From: Dreissena polymorpha
Taxonomy: Eukaryota > Mollusca > Bivalvia > Myida > Dreissenidae
Assembly (NCBI RefSeq): GCF_020536995.1
Contig: NC_068363.1
Span: 6,675,598-6,739,597, forward strand
DNA length: 64,000 bases
Direction: 5' to 3'
Position numbers and translations under genes: made by a program
In this document: positions 37,601-48,367 of the stretch, in pieces
How positions within the stretch are numbered: the first letter of the stretch is position 1
Layout of the letters: every line of letters starts with the position of its first letter
Notes under the pieces: generated by a model
What the model was told of the DNA's origin: nothing
Databases searched by the model: none
The model's input: the letters and a program-made list of their open reading frames with translations, nothing else

Positions 37601-40600
37601 TCATAAGTACTACATGAGATCTGGCTGTTTAAGGCACTTAGATTATATGCCAATAAAGTTTCATGATGATCCTATCGAAACTGTTGCAATAGGAGAGCAG
37701 ACAAGGTTTATTTGACCAATTTTTCTAAATCAAATGCCAAAACTCAGCAGTGCTTCAAGCAATCTGGCTATCAAACTTGTTTGAGATATTATTCCTAGAA
37801 ACATTATCACCCATTCTCATTATGATCAGATATAAACTGTAGGAGTAAATTAGAGGACATCATTTTTCTGGATGCCTCCCACCTGACCACATGCTGAAGA
37901 TGTTCCCATAATAAGATCCGTTTTAAATGGGTGTTAAAAAATCCCTAACATAATCAAAAGCTGGGAAAAAGGCAACACACAAAAACCTTTTTTTTAATAC
38001 AGTTAAACAAATAAACATGTGATGACCAATTGTGATGTCCATGAGTAATTACCAACTGTTATATTAAAGATGACCAAGTGTAATGTCCATGGTTGATTAC
38101 CAAGTTTGATGCCCAATTCTGATTTCAAAGTGAGATGTCCAAGTGTGCAGGGGTTCCGCTGTCGATCGCCATTGGCGCCAAATGGCGCTAAATTTTTTAA
38201 TGTGGCTCCAATTTTTTAAAAGTGGCGAATTTAAAAAAATCGGTTAAATCCTTTCCGAAAATGTACTGCGAGTCGAAAGCACGCGACCGAGCATTAGCGG
38301 CCAGCGTCTGTCAGTTGTAAATATTGATTTACGACGATGTAAGCGACCTTCAGTGCAGAGTGCATTAGAAATCACCGAAGTGTGCAAGTGTTACAAACGG
38401 TGTTTTTACTGCTATTGTCAAGTTTTATGGGGGTTATTATCGGATTAACGGCTCCTTTATGATATTGAGCAATAAATTAAGTAACACGGGGACAAACTGT
38501 CACGACGATCAATAATTATAATGATTGTTAGGTCCGCTATTTCTTTGTTTAAATCAAAACCATGGGGCTGGCAAAAGCATTTAATTTCTCCACATCAACA
38601 AATAAAAACTTGTTTCAACAGGTATTTTTGAGCATTTCTGTTTAATAGATTCATTATTGTAATGTTCTGGGAAGGATATAAATTGATTAAGATAACAATT
38701 TCTGAATTAAATATAAAACATTCACTCGATGTACTATATTTCGGATATGTTAAATTCGGACATTTAAAGATAGGGACATTTATGTGTTGGTTTGATGTTG
38801 ATAGTTTGTAAAAAATAATTGTTATGTTATTTCAGGCAACTAGAATGGATGGTGGCAATTATCTGGGCCTTTCTGTCAGAAAAAGGCGTGAACAACAGTC
38901 ATTTAATTGAACCTGGAAATCATCCACCACATAATTAATTTCAAAACATTTATACAGCATACTGTTTAATACATTGATGTTAACATTATTATATTATTTT
39001 GGTTATCTGTGTTGTTTATCAAGTTGAAAAAATGTTATTTATATACAAATAAAGCTTATTAAGACTTATGAAGGTATGACTTATGAAGGTACTTATTGTT
39101 TTTTTTTATGAAATATCATACTTTTTAAAGTGATGATATAGTCAAAGACATTAATGTAGTAAGGTTTCTTAAAATGATTGTTCTTATTAATAAGGTGGAA
39201 TAACCGACAGTATTCACGTCGCGAAAAAGTGGCGACAACTTTTTTTGGGCCAGTGGAACCCCTGAGTGTGGTGCCTGCAAAAATGTGATGTCAAGGTGAG
39301 ATGTCCAAGTGTGATGCCCAAGTAGATGTCAAGGTGAGATGTCCAAGTGTGATGCCCAAGTGGAATGTCAAGGTGAAATGCCAAAGTGGGATGTCAAAGT
39401 CTGATGACCGACTGTGATGCCTAAGTGTAATTTTCATGTGTGATGTCCAAGTGTGATTCCCATGTGTGAGCTTTCTTATAGGGCTACCGTGAGACCTTAT
39501 CAGCTCAGATCTATTGAGTTGATATGTTTCTCAGATGAGTACCATAGGCCCAAAGGTCCTCTTGTATAAGAATACTTACATCCAACATTAGCTTACCTGT
39601 GTATATGAAGTTGATGAAGGCGTTGACAGCCAGAAGGGGTATGTCAGGAGGGATAACTATCTCCAGCTGGTCTCTGTCTCTGTGCGGCATCATATCAAAG
39701 TCCAGGGCCAGGTCATGGAGAGTTTTGCTGGCAGCACTCAGCACTACCTTATGAACCTAATCAAAGAACAAACAGCTTTATCATGAGTCAAGCTAAGAAT
39801 AATCACAGTTTCATAATGAGTCAAGCAAACAATAAACAGTTTTACTACAAGTCAAGCAAAGAATAAACACAGATTTTTCATCATCAAAGCAATAGCCTTG
39901 ATACTTTAAGAGTAAAGTGGACCAAAACACAAAACTTAAAGAAATTTTCAATTTTATAAGTATAAAGGGGCCATAATTCTGTCAAAATGCTAGTCACAGT
40001 CTTCGAAATTAGCACACGCCCGATCGCCCGTTGCGAGTAAAATTACTGCCGGGCACTTTAAAAAAATTCACGTTTGTGGCCCGTCGGGCATGTAAATTAT
40101 TGAAGCCAATTGACAGTTTATAAAAAAAATCGTAAGTTGTTCTTGATATTTGCAAATCTTTTTTTCAATTTTGCGAACAAACACCTTGCCGGAAGTTGTA
40201 AAACAATGAAATTCGATTGGTTTAACAACACGCACCTGCTTGCACAGGTCATCGTTATTGTTTTTGACCGATGCAGTTCGATCACATTCGGTTCTTATGG
40301 ACGGTTTCTCTAGATATTTATCAAGAAGATGCTTTTTGAATCGATTATTTCAATCAAGTAATACGCTTCCGTTTTCGTCAATGTAAACAAATGGCATTGT
40401 CGACATAGAGGCTATGCAGTATCTTAGGTATGTTGATGGGGCTAAGCCCGATAAAGCACTTCCAAAATAGAAAATTGACAATGATTTAGAGAAAAAGGAA
40501 GCCAAGAAATGGTACGAGGACACCAGAGAACGCTCTTTTCAAGAGCACTGGTGTGACGATCGACCGTCTTAATTCTAGTGACTGATTAGATGTCATCGTA

Positions 40601-41699
40601 TCCACTAGTATTGAAACAAATGTTCTGCTTTACTATGTGAGCATGTAAGTGTTAAAATGTTGTGATTTGTTATATGTTTGGTTAAAAAAGTTTTGGAATG
40701 TAAAAAATATGTTGGGCATGTAAAAATTCTTAAGTAACTGGCCCGACTGGCATGTATTTTTTTTAAAGCTAATTTCGAAGACTGTAGTCAGAGTTACATA
40801 ACTTTAATTGCTCAGTCTCCTTATTATAGTTAGAAAGTGTTGCAAGTATGAAAGCAATAGCAAATTTTCAATTTTCTAAGTATAAAAAGGGCAAATAATT
40901 CTGTCAAAATCCAAGCCAGAGTTATCTCACTTTGCCTGCCCAGTCCCCTCATGATAGTAAGTAAGTGTACCAAGTTTGAATGCAATAGCTTTGATACTTC
41001 ATGAGAAAAGTGGACCTAAACACAAAACTTAACCAGACACCGATGCCGACACTCCGGTGATAACAATAGCTCATATTTCTTTATCAAACAAGAGATGTGT
41101 TTGTCAGATACAAAATGCCCCCTATTGCGCCGCTTTGAAATAAAATTTCAATACATCATTTGGCAGGTAACGGAATCATCTCCCTTTTAAAGCTTATTAC
41201 TTCCCTTGGATTGTATTTTTTTACCTTTGACCTTGAAGGATGACCTTGACCTTTCACCACTCAAAATGTGCAGCTTCATGAGATACACATGCATGCCAAA
41301 TATCAAGTTGCTATCTTCAATATTTCAAAAGTTATCGCAAAACTTTAACCAAGGTTAATGTTTTGGGACCGAATAACAGACAGACATTCGATCTGGGGGC
41401 ATAACAAAAGATGAGCTAATGAATAGGAAATCCATTAAATTGTTGTTTATTTTATTTTAAACACAAACAATTTTAGTTGATGAATGTAAATTGTTCAATG
41501 GAACGTCAAATATTTAATGCAAATTTCATAGAGATGGCTAGTGTTTGCTAAATTCAATTAAATGCACAGAGTCCAAATTCTTTACCAGTATTCGGGTGCT
41601 GCCCACACAGACCATGGCATCACAGAACTGCCCAGAAGTACGAAGACCCTGTAGCCCCACCCCTAGGCCCTGCAGATACTCGTGGTCAACCTCCATCAT
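25603..41699 (-). CDS. BTB protein with 24 helix-turn-helix DNA-binding modules
   Basis: Coding exons on the minus strand: 41699-41586, 39756-39597, 36706-36582, 35529-35286, 33014-25603. All are GT-AG and phases fit, giving 2684 aa; the first ATG follows a spliced 5-prime UTR. Residues about 10-130 are a BTB/POZ dimerisation domain (QFCDAMVCVGSTRIL, HKVVLSAASKTLHDL, FINFIYTG). Residues 134-215 are a Ser-rich linker with the SUMO-type motif VKIE. From about residue 275 the protein alternates Psq-like HTH (12) and CENP-B/Tc5-like HTH (12), the pair found in pogo/Tigger transposases and CENP-B. No DDE nuclease domain is present. The C-terminus is acidic and ends VNVKSEAPIS, again a SUMO-type motif. 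A nuclear DNA-binding regulator or chromatin protein is inferred. Drosophila Pipsqueak (BTB plus four Psq) is the nearest design I know. Confidence 0.9.
26143..27966 (-). repeat. C-terminal run of Psq-like modules
   Basis: Codes residues about 1898-2505 of the BTB/HTH protein: seven diverged Psq-like HTHs and one CENP-B-like HTH (about 2022-2086). Examples are NYTTEEKRNMVTIAEEHG, KYTDQEKFDVVKSALKIG and KYTVEEKLAFVKES, each followed by a turn and a W-containing recognition helix. They are more diverged than the upstream units, so this run may be the older part. Confidence 0.75.
27979..32091 (-). repeat. Five coding repeats of a CENPB-Psq-CENPB module
   Basis: Five in-frame units within the giant exon: 32091-31312, 31194-30469, 30390-29653, 29355-28882, 28629-27979. 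The order is type-A CENP-B-like domain (RPIIVG then GYVFTDDFK and FLRRN), Psq-like HTH (Y-EK--AV-EAKR-G--HV), then type-B CENP-B-like domain (R-G-V-V-P-E-F-E, then YKETRP-FKASY-W). The fourth unit has lost its Psq module. The YKETRP motif is almost invariant between units while the linkers are unrelated, which suggests selection on the folds. Confidence 0.85.
33181..33365. mobile_element. TTAA-type MITE, R7 copy (right end lost)
   Basis: CCCTTTACCACTCAGATATG at the left, then AAGGCTTCATTTCCAACCTT and GCATAAAACTTGAACAGAC, matching the fuller copy at 57826-58070. The flanking TTAA is now ATAA. Confidence 0.6.
33960..34435. mobile_element. TTAA-flanked MITE, 476 bp
   Basis: Inverted ends AGCGGGTATATAC and GTATATACCCGCT, with TTAA on each side (33956-33959, 34436-34439). 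It lies in BTB/HTH intron 4, between exon D (35286-35529) and the giant exon. No coding capacity. Confidence 0.8.
34617..34885 (-). mobile_element. R1b dispersed element
   Basis: Reverse orientation: AACAAGAGCACCGCATTACT, hairpin GCACC/GGTGC, one half-site block (TGACCTTGACCTTTGACCTA), and end CTCGGGTTTTCTCCGAAAAC, matching the left end at 5765. Confidence 0.7.
35050..35267. mobile_element. Twin-palindrome MITE, copy 4
   Basis: TACTCTGAAAAAAGTGGGCT at the left and TATTTTTCAAAGAGGTC at the right, with CCTGTGCGGACTGCACAGG inside. It ends about 18 nt from the donor side of exon D (35286-35529). Confidence 0.7.
35549..35800. mobile_element. hAT-like MITE next to the exon D acceptor
   Basis: CAGTGAATATTTTGCCCAAA then ATTACAGCC, closely matching the left end of the element at 9754; several TTTCCCAAT-type motifs follow. 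The right end (GGCTTAGTCTGTAG) is worn, so the border is approximate. Only about 19 nt separate it from the exon D splice acceptor. Confidence 0.6.
35812..36059 (-). mobile_element. R1 dispersed element
   Basis: Reverse copy: AACAAGAAATGTGTTGTCAG, TGACCTTGAAGGATGACCTT, ending CCCCCACTAGAGTGGTGGGG. The C-run end folds on itself. Confidence 0.7.
36770..37195. mobile_element. Twin-palindrome MITE, copy 5, split by R6
   Basis: The halves 36770-36786 and 36992-37195 belong to one copy (AAAACTGGGCTTAA, GCATGTGCTAAAGTGTCGTC, ending AAACCCATTTTTCCCAG). It starts about 63 nt upstream of exon C (36582-36706) of the BTB/HTH gene. Confidence 0.7.
36787..36991. mobile_element. piggyBac-like MITE (R6), 205 bp, inserted in a twin-palindrome MITE
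   Basis: Flanked by TTAA (36783-36786, 36992-36995), with the CAAACAGTTTGGATCC palindrome pair inside. The sister copy at 58611-58815 is also exactly 205 bp and keeps the CCCTTT...AAAGGG ends typical of piggyBac-type elements. Removing it rejoins AACTGGGC-TTAA-TGCATGTG of the twin-palindrome MITE. Confidence 0.8.
37331..37569 (-). mobile_element. R1 dispersed element
   Basis: Reverse copy: AACAAGAGATGTGTTTGTCA, AAGGATGACCTTGACCTTTC, ending CATACCGGGGGCATAAAAA. Confidence 0.75.
38000..39475. repeat. Degenerate GATGTCCAAGTGTGATGCC tandem repeat split by an element
   Basis: Short units of about 13-26 bp (GATGTCCAAGTGTGATGCCC and variants) lie at 38010-38147 and resume at 39265-39470. The 38148-39264 element was inserted into this array. 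Confidence 0.65.
38148..39264. mobile_element. hAT-like element, 1117 bp, 6-bp duplication
   Basis: Ends CAGGGGTTCCGCT and (inverse) CAGGGGTTCCACT; AGTGTG is repeated directly outside both ends (38142-38147, 39265-39270). The target is a tandem repeat, so the duplication length is slightly uncertain. GGCGCCAAATGGCGCTAAAT lies near the left end. No transposase is readable. Confidence 0.7.
39880..41087 (-). repeat. Dispersed repeat with 'ACAAAACTTAACC' blocks
   Basis: Related blocks (AAGTATAAAGGGGCCATAAT, CAGAGTTA, TAGTAAGTAAGTGT, AGTGGACCTAAACACAAAAC) occur two to three times. They are interrupted by the hAT-like element at 39997-40784. I recall similar blocks as common bivalve repeats, but the family is not named here. 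Confidence 0.45.
39997..40784. mobile_element. hAT-like element, 788 bp, 6-bp duplication
   Basis: Ends CAGTCTTCGAAATTAG and the inverse CTAATTTCGAAGACTG; TAGTCA duplicated at 39991-39996 and 40785-40790. The related uninterrupted block near 40905 supports the insertion point. Confidence 0.8.
41088..41406 (-). mobile_element. R1 dispersed element
   Basis: Reverse copy: AACAAGAGATGTGTTTGTCA, GACCTTGAAGGATGACCTTG, ending CGATCTGGGGGCATAAC. It lies in BTB/HTH intron 1. Confidence 0.75.
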
Positions 41700-42299
41700 C
41701 CTGAAATGTTTAAAACAGTTTCTCGCTCAGAAACAAAGTCAAAATGGCAACATGCAACCAGAAACTACCATAACACAAGAACAGCCAGCGATTCACTTGC
41801 AGTCTGTTCAGGTTTCATGCTGTTTGCTTCTCATTAATATCTTGGGCTTGAAAATGAAGCCTTTTAAACTAGAATCTATCAAGAAAGGCCCTGCAGATAC
41901 TTATGGTATATCTTTGTCACCCTGAAATGTTGCAACACAAACATGTTGACAATTATCAGGTGTGTGATGAAAATTACAGAGTTAACTTATACTCTTCATT
42001 TGTATACAGATCTATAAACCGAGGTGTTAATAATGTGACAATCAATATGGCGACATTCATTCTGTGACAGTTTTTTTTTCGCCGTTTTATACCCTATATT
42101 ACTTGTATTAATTGTTTAGATGCTGCTCACCTTCGAACCACATCAGCAAAAAAGTAAGTAAGTAATTTGGTATTAATATTTGCTCTTTATCTGGACATAA
42201 CTTGCTGCAAATTTTCTTAGCAGGAACTGTAATTTTGCGACCAACTAAGTAATTTTGCAGCAAGTAAAGTCGAAATATAGAGCAAATATTAATACGTTA

Positions 42300-43735
42300 C
42301 AGGGCTCAACATTAACCAACTAGAAATGGCGCGGCAGAGGCCGACGCGTATCCCCACGCCGAATGTTTGACCTAGGTGTGCCCCAGGGTTGGTAATGGGG
42401 CCATGCATAGCTGAGATTGACCGTATTGTCATAAGAAAAGTTCATCATCAACTAGAAGTGAATTGGTGTAGAAATGAAGAAGTTATAGTAAAAGGCAATT
42501 TTGGGTGGGTGTGACATATGTGGGCAGGGCGCCCCAGGGTTGGTAATTGTGCCATGCATAGTTGAGATTGACCGTATTGTCATAAGAGAAGTTCAGTATC
42601 AATTTGAAGTGAATCGGTGTAGAAATGAAGAAATTATAGTAAAAGGCAATTTTGGGCGGGTGTGGTCTATGTGGGCGGGGCCCCAGGGTTGGTAATGAGG
42701 CCATGCATAGTTGAGATTGACCGTATTGTCATAAGAGAGGTTCAGTATCAATTTGAAGTGAATCGGTGTAGAAATGAAAAAATTATAGTAAATGGAATTT
42801 TTTGGTGGGTGTGGCCTATGTGGGCGGGCGCCCCAGGGTTGGGATTGGGGCCATGCATAGTTGAGATTGACCCTAATGTCATAACAAAAGTTCAGTATCA
42901 ATTTGAAGTGAATCGGTGTAGAAATGAAGAAATTATAGTAAAGGCAATTTTGGGTGGGTGTGGTCTATGTGGGCGGGGCCCCAGGGTTGGTTATGGGGCC
43001 ATGCATAGTTGAGATTGACCCTAATGTCATAAGAGAAGTTCAGTATCAATTTGAAGTGAATCCGTGTAGAAATGAAAAAATTATAGTAAATGGAATTTTT
43101 TGGTGGGTGTGGCCTATGTGGGAGGGCGCCCCAGGGTTGGGATTGGGGCCATGCATAGTTGAGATTGACCCTAATGTCATAACAAAAGTTCAGTATCAAT
43201 TTGAAGTGAATCCGTGTAGAAATGAAAAAATTATAGTAAATGGAAATTTTTGGTGGGTGTGGCCTATGTGGGTGGGGCGCCCCAGGGTTGGGAATGGGGC
43301 CATGCATGGTTGAGATTGACCGTATTGTCATAAGAGAGGTCCAGTATCAATTTGAAGTGAATCGGTGTAGAAATGAAGAAGTAAATGTAAAATAACCTAA
43401 AAAAATGAGTGATAATTTCTGACGCGGCCCCACCCCAACCGCTATAACTTTTGACCCAGGGGTCAGATCAAAATTCCAAATAGTGCAGGGTCGCACATAT
43501 GCTCATAGCTACCATGTGTGTAAGTTTCAAGGTTCTAGTGCTTTTAGTGTAGGAGGAGATAGTGGCCAGGACGGACGGACAGACAGACGGACGGACGGAC
43601 AGACGGACGGACGGACGGCGGAGATAACCACAATATCCCCACCTTTTTTTCAAAAAGCGTGGGGATAAAAAACCAACTTGCCCTGCCAGGCAAATACTTA
43701 GAAAATCTACTTGCCCTGTCTGTTAATTTGTAATT
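42300..43735 (+). mobile_element. hAT-like left end, interrupted by the R4 element
   Basis: CAGGGCTCAACATTAACC begins a hAT-type end. After the R4 insertion, AACCAACTTGCCCTGCCAGG and CTACTTGCCCTGTCTG follow, the repeated ACTTGCCC motif I associate with bivalve hAT elements. A matching right end is not visible, so the true extent is unknown. Confidence 0.4.
42349..43667 (+). mobile_element. R4 element with a 150-bp tandem array
   Basis: Eleven-base inverted ends TATCCCCACGC and GCGTGGGGATA. Seven tandem units of about 150 bp (42375-43390) share CCATGCATAGTTGAGATTGA and AATTTGAAGTGAATCGGTGT. A (GACG/GACA)n tract at 43570-43620 precedes the right end. Open frames on both strands of the array follow from its period and are not genes. 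Confidence 0.8.
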
Positions 43736-45102
43736 GACACCCAGGCTTTTCCCCAGGCCATTTAAGCGCTTGGATTCCGAAATCAGAGTCCTCGGGGCGC
43801 TTGAAATTTTCCGATCATTGTATTTCTACAGTAAAAGAAAATGGAGAATGTCAAGAAAATCAAAGGTTCTTTATCAGTGTATCAATATTCCCTGTTTTAA
43901 AAGAGCACTTGGTACCTACTTTCGCATGTTATCGCCATAAACACCACATGGGGTCATAGATAATCCACTGATAGGAGATAGCATGACGCGCGTATCGAAT
44001 ATTCTAGCCACATTACACAGTCATTTATGCTGGCACGGATGTATCACAGGAAACTCTCAGGTAACTTTCCAGTCGTCAAACTGTGATGTTCATTGTCCAA
44101 TCGGTTACGCGAATGCTTATGAGGGCGGGGTTAACTATCGACAATTGATTTTGATTGACATCGGGCACGAAGTAAGAGTCTATCGCAGCTTGATTAACAA
44201 GGAGTTGTACCATTCACGTAATATAAAACTGGTAACTAGAACAGTTCATTAAAGACGGTTTCGGGCATCATCATCACACATGTGTTACTCATGACACATA
44301 ATTAATACATAAATTAATTGCAAGTGGTAAGCAATTACTTACTTGTAGCGAGTAAGTTATGCAAATAGCTCCAGGTATCAATTATGCGATAACAATTTAA
44401 TTCCAGTACATGTTTATTTCATCATGTCCATTTATAGAACTGATTAACCTCGTTTTTCTGACATTTATTGGACACGTGATGCGGTTTAACAAATAATCGT
44501 TGAATTAATTACGCTCAACTGTAAATGTTTCGTTCGATCTTCAAATGAGCATTATTAATTTGTAATCCGAAACACGCTTCAGAATTTTAAGGCTAACGTG
44601 ACATTAACAAATTGTAGTGTCAAATTTAAAAAGTGCGCGAAAAATATGCAGACATGTAGAACGTCGCATGGAAAAGTGTGGATGTATTTTGTGCTGTATA
44701 AAAACATGAACATCATGTCAGGGGATTCACGCGTGTTCTGGGGGAAAAAAACGCCCTGATTGGACGATATTTTATCACCTCTTTAAATAGTAACACAGTG
44801 TGTTTTTTTTATGAAATATTCGGCGTTACTCGGTCCCATTCCCCTATCTTTAGAGTAAATATTTTTCCCCCAAATATTTTTAAAATTCCACTCTCGGAAG
44901 TGTTATTCAATTTTAATCAATACCTCATTTAAATACGTCTTTCGTTACTAATTTACTACAATTTTCCTGAACTGCATCCGCGTGTTTACTTTATTTTAGC
45001 CTTTACCGCAAACCGTACGTAGTTCACTATCACGACTTTCGCTTTACGACATCTACCGCAAACCATACGTATTCCAACATGTCGCACAACAACAAAAGCT
45101 AT
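43736..45102. other. Gene-free stretch
   Basis: No supported gene. A CCAGGCTTTTCCCCAGGCC segment at about 43742 looks like a worn transposon end, and TACCGCAAACCGTACGTA recurs at 45005 and 45055 as a short duplication. Confidence 0.3.
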
Positions 45103-46130
45103 CGTAAAACAAGGGTTGTTTGTAAAACATGCATGCCCCCCATATGGGCTGTCCGTTGTACTGGCAGCCATTGTGTGAATACGACTTTTGTCACTGTGAC
45201 CTTAACCTTTGACCTAGTGACCTGAAAATCAATAGGGGTCATCTGCAAGTCACGATCAATGACCTATGAAGTGTCATGATCCTAGGCAAAAGCGTTCTTG
45301 AGTTATCATCCGAAAATCATTTTACTATTTCGGGTCACCGTGACCTTGACTTTTGACCTTAAAATCAATAGGGGTCATCTGCGAGTCATGATCAATCTAC
45401 CTATGAAGTTTCATGATCCTAGGCATTTGCGTTCTTGAGATATCATCCGAAAATCATTTTACTATTTCGGGTCACTGTGACGTTGACCTTTGACATAGTG
45501 ACCTGAAAATCAATAGGGGTCATCTGCGAGTCATGATCAATCTACCAATAAAGTTTCATGATCCTAGGCATATGCGTTCTTGAATTATCATCCGAAAATC
45601 ATTTTACTATTTCGGGTCACCGTTACCTTGACCTTTGACCTAGTGACCTCAAAATCAATAGGGGTCATCTGCGAGTCATGATCAATCTACCCATGAAGTT
45701 TCATGATCCTAGGCGTATGCGTTCTTGAGTTATCATCCGGAAACCATTTTACTATTTCGGGTCACCGTGACCTTGACCTTTGACCTAGTGACCTCAAAAT
45801 CAATAGGGGTCATCTGCGAGTCATGATCAATCTACCCATGAAATTTCATGATCCTAGGCGTATGCGTTCTTGAGTTATCATCCCGAAACCATTTTACTAT
45901 TTCGGGTCACCGTGACCTTGACCTTTGACCTAGTGACCTCAAAATCAATAGAGGTCATCTGCAAGTCATGATCAATGTACCTATGAAGTTTCATGATCCT
46001 AGGCCTAAGCGTTCTTGAGTTATCGTCTGACAACCACCTGGTGGACGGACCGACTGACCGACCGGCCGACAGACAGACCGACATGAGCAAAGCAATATAC
46101 CCCCTCTTCTTTGAAGGGGGGCATAAAAAT
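45103..46130 (-). mobile_element. R2 dispersed element, about six units
   Basis: Reverse copy: AAACAAGGGTTGTTTGTAAA, CATGCCCCCCATATGGGC, about six ~145-bp units with GTTTCATGATCCTAGGC and TGACCTTTGACCTAGTGACC, ending CCCCTTCAAAG-type sequence on the complementary strand. Confidence 0.85.
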
Positions 46131-46191
46131 TGACAAATCTGTTTTAAATTGATATTCTTTTCAAACAAGTACAACTTAAAAGCCAGTCTTC

Positions 46192-46414
46192 TTCAAATAC
46201 CGGCAGTGAAACGCCAGAAACGCCCGGTCAACAGAGTGTTGAAAGACTGTTTAGTTTGCTCAACCTGCTTTGCACGCCACAGCGAAACAGGCTTGGGGAA
46301 GCTACACTGGAGTCCCTGATCAGACTTTGTCTGCCCACGGAGAGACTTGGTGAAAAGGAGGTCACCAGAATAATTGATAAATTTGCTGAAAAGCCCAGAA
46401 ATGTTGAACTTTGA
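46192..46414 (+). pseudogene. hAT transposase C-terminal fragment
   Basis: An open frame ending at the stop at 46412-46414 reads QQSVERLFSLLNLLCTPQRN, then GEATLESLIRLCLP. This resembles the C-terminal dimerisation region of hAT transposases, where S-x-ER-x-FS is followed by a basic turn and an L-rich helix. No catalytic region is found upstream, because an R2 element occupies that space. It may belong with the hAT-like end at 42300 or be a separate remnant. Confidence 0.5.
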
Positions 46415-46639
46415 ACATGAACATAACATGTTTATGAATAAAAGAGTTTGAATTATGTTTTTCTCCCTCTGTATGGTGAATTATAGTGTTAAAACTTGAT
46501 TTTGTACTGTTACTAGCTAAGCATAGAAATTTCCCCCTTTTCCCCTTTTAAGCGCGAATTTTCCCCCCCTCAAGGGACCCGACCCCCTTCCCCCAAAACT
46601 GAAAAAAAACACACTGTAACACATACCAAAATTTATTTG

Positions 46640-47290
46640 ATACTTAATAAAATATGACGATTTTTTTTATTAATTCTTGAGCACTTTTATCGTAAATATT
46701 TACCAGAATTTGCTTTAAAACTGGAATATACAGGATTATCGGGTAATGAGTAGCGACTGGAAAAGTAGTAAGTATGCAGTAATAGATAGAAGGTATGGTT
46801 GATACGGATATATTAAGGAATTGATCGAGACGGGATTATGCGTATCTATGCGGGAAAGGGTAAAATATAAATAAAGGGTAAAATATAAATAGTCACTTAA
46901 AATTTATTTGATACAATAGAAAAACGGCAAGGTTTGTGTTAAAGAATTAATTGAGAGCTTTTAGCGTCAGTATTTACCAGAAAATGATTGATAAAATCGG
47001 AATTAACGGGAATATCGGGTAATAAATAAAAACTTGAAAAGTAGTGAGTATACAGTAATAGAGTCGGGTTTAAACGGATGTATTTTGGACTAGTTCGAGT
47101 CAGGATTTTACTATCTATGCCGCAAAGTTTTAAAACAATTAAACAATATATTTTATATTTTTAAATGACTGGGGGATTTTCTTGAAAAGTTATAGCGCAC
47201 CAAATGACGTCTTTTGACGCTGTTTATATTTGAGTTGTAACGCACCACAGAATGTCAATTGACACGTTAAATTAAAAAAAATCAACGTAG
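46640..47290. repeat. Degenerate dimer of a ~270-bp unit
   Basis: TTTATTTGATAC, ATTTACCAGAA, ATATCGGGTAAT, AAAAGTAGTAAGTAT and GGATTTTACTATCTATGC-like strings occur in the same order in 46630-46870 and 46905-47130. A GCACCA-AATG-C-TTGACGC pair follows at 47197 and 47241. The role is unknown. Confidence 0.45.
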
Positions 47291-47426
47291 GGAGGGGACA
47301 CCCCTCCCGAACCACCCATATCATGCCCCGGGGCGCCTGACAAAAATCCTGTGGAAAGCACTGACACCTTATTAAAACATGTATGCATTTCAAGTTTTAT
47401 ACCTGTCTTACTAGTTAGTGCATTGG

Positions 47427-48367
47427 CATACATGCCATACGTCCCGGATTGTCCGGGACAGTCCTGGAAATGAAGAACTTGTCCTGCTGTCCCGGAAATC
47501 TGTCAAATGTCCCGGAATTACAAAATCCATATATACATTAACCTTATCTTAGGCTTAACTGCACCTCGAATCTGTGTATATCTGCAGCGTCTCCATGACA
47601 ATGCCTACCCGAATAGGCAGACTACGCTACGTGTCAAAATCAATCAATTAACAGGGGTCCTGTTATCATATCGATTGTCTCACGTTCGCGGTCAAACCGA
47701 AACTTCTTTAGGCAGAATTCTTTAATGTGGTTGTTAATTGACTTTAATCTACTATGTCATTATTTCCCGCTGCGTAAGGGCAAAGGATAGTTGTTCACAC
47801 ATCTGAAGTCCAACATCGCTGAGTGAAAAATTAAAAGCAGTTTATGTTCGCACGTTTAACTGACAAAGAAGTTGAGTAAAAAACTGTCCGGATTTTAAGT
47901 TGACGATCTACAGGTACTGTTTTGTTGTATTTGATTTATTGTGATTGGTTGTATGTATTGTGAATTGATTTGAGTTGACGATCCAACGGTACTGTATTGT
48001 TGTATTTTTTATTATATAAATGTTATAAATGAATAAAGGCGTATCAACAACTACGCGTTGCACGCCGGTTTTAATAACAATAACGCAGTGACGTCACCAT
48101 CTATGTTTAGAACGCTTACACTGAAAACACGTGGCTTGTATCTAGTAACGGAAGTAGTAATGTTTAATTTGACGTTAATAAGTAAAGTGTATTTCGGATA
48201 GGCTTTCGAACTTTTGCAATTAACGGTGCGAAACAAAAAAAACGTACCAAAAAAGCATATGTCTATAAATATCGCTACATTTTATACATGTCCCGGAAAA
48301 TCGGCAAAAGTCCCGGACAATTTAACTCAATGTCCCGGAATTGGTCTGAAAAATTATGGCATGTATG
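47427..48367. mobile_element. DNA transposon with 13-bp ends and 7-bp duplication
   Basis: Perfect inverted ends CATACATGCCATA and TATGGCATGTATG, with GCATTGG on both sides (47420-47426, 48368-48374). The motif TGTCCCGGA is repeated inside both ends, three or more times at each. No transposase frame is visible, and the superfamily is uncertain from a 7-bp duplication. Confidence 0.75.

Noticed and set aside
42483-43331. Open frames of 100-130 codons on both strands
   Set aside because: The tandem ~150-bp unit is a multiple of three in places, which leaves frames open; they repeat with the unit and resemble no protein.
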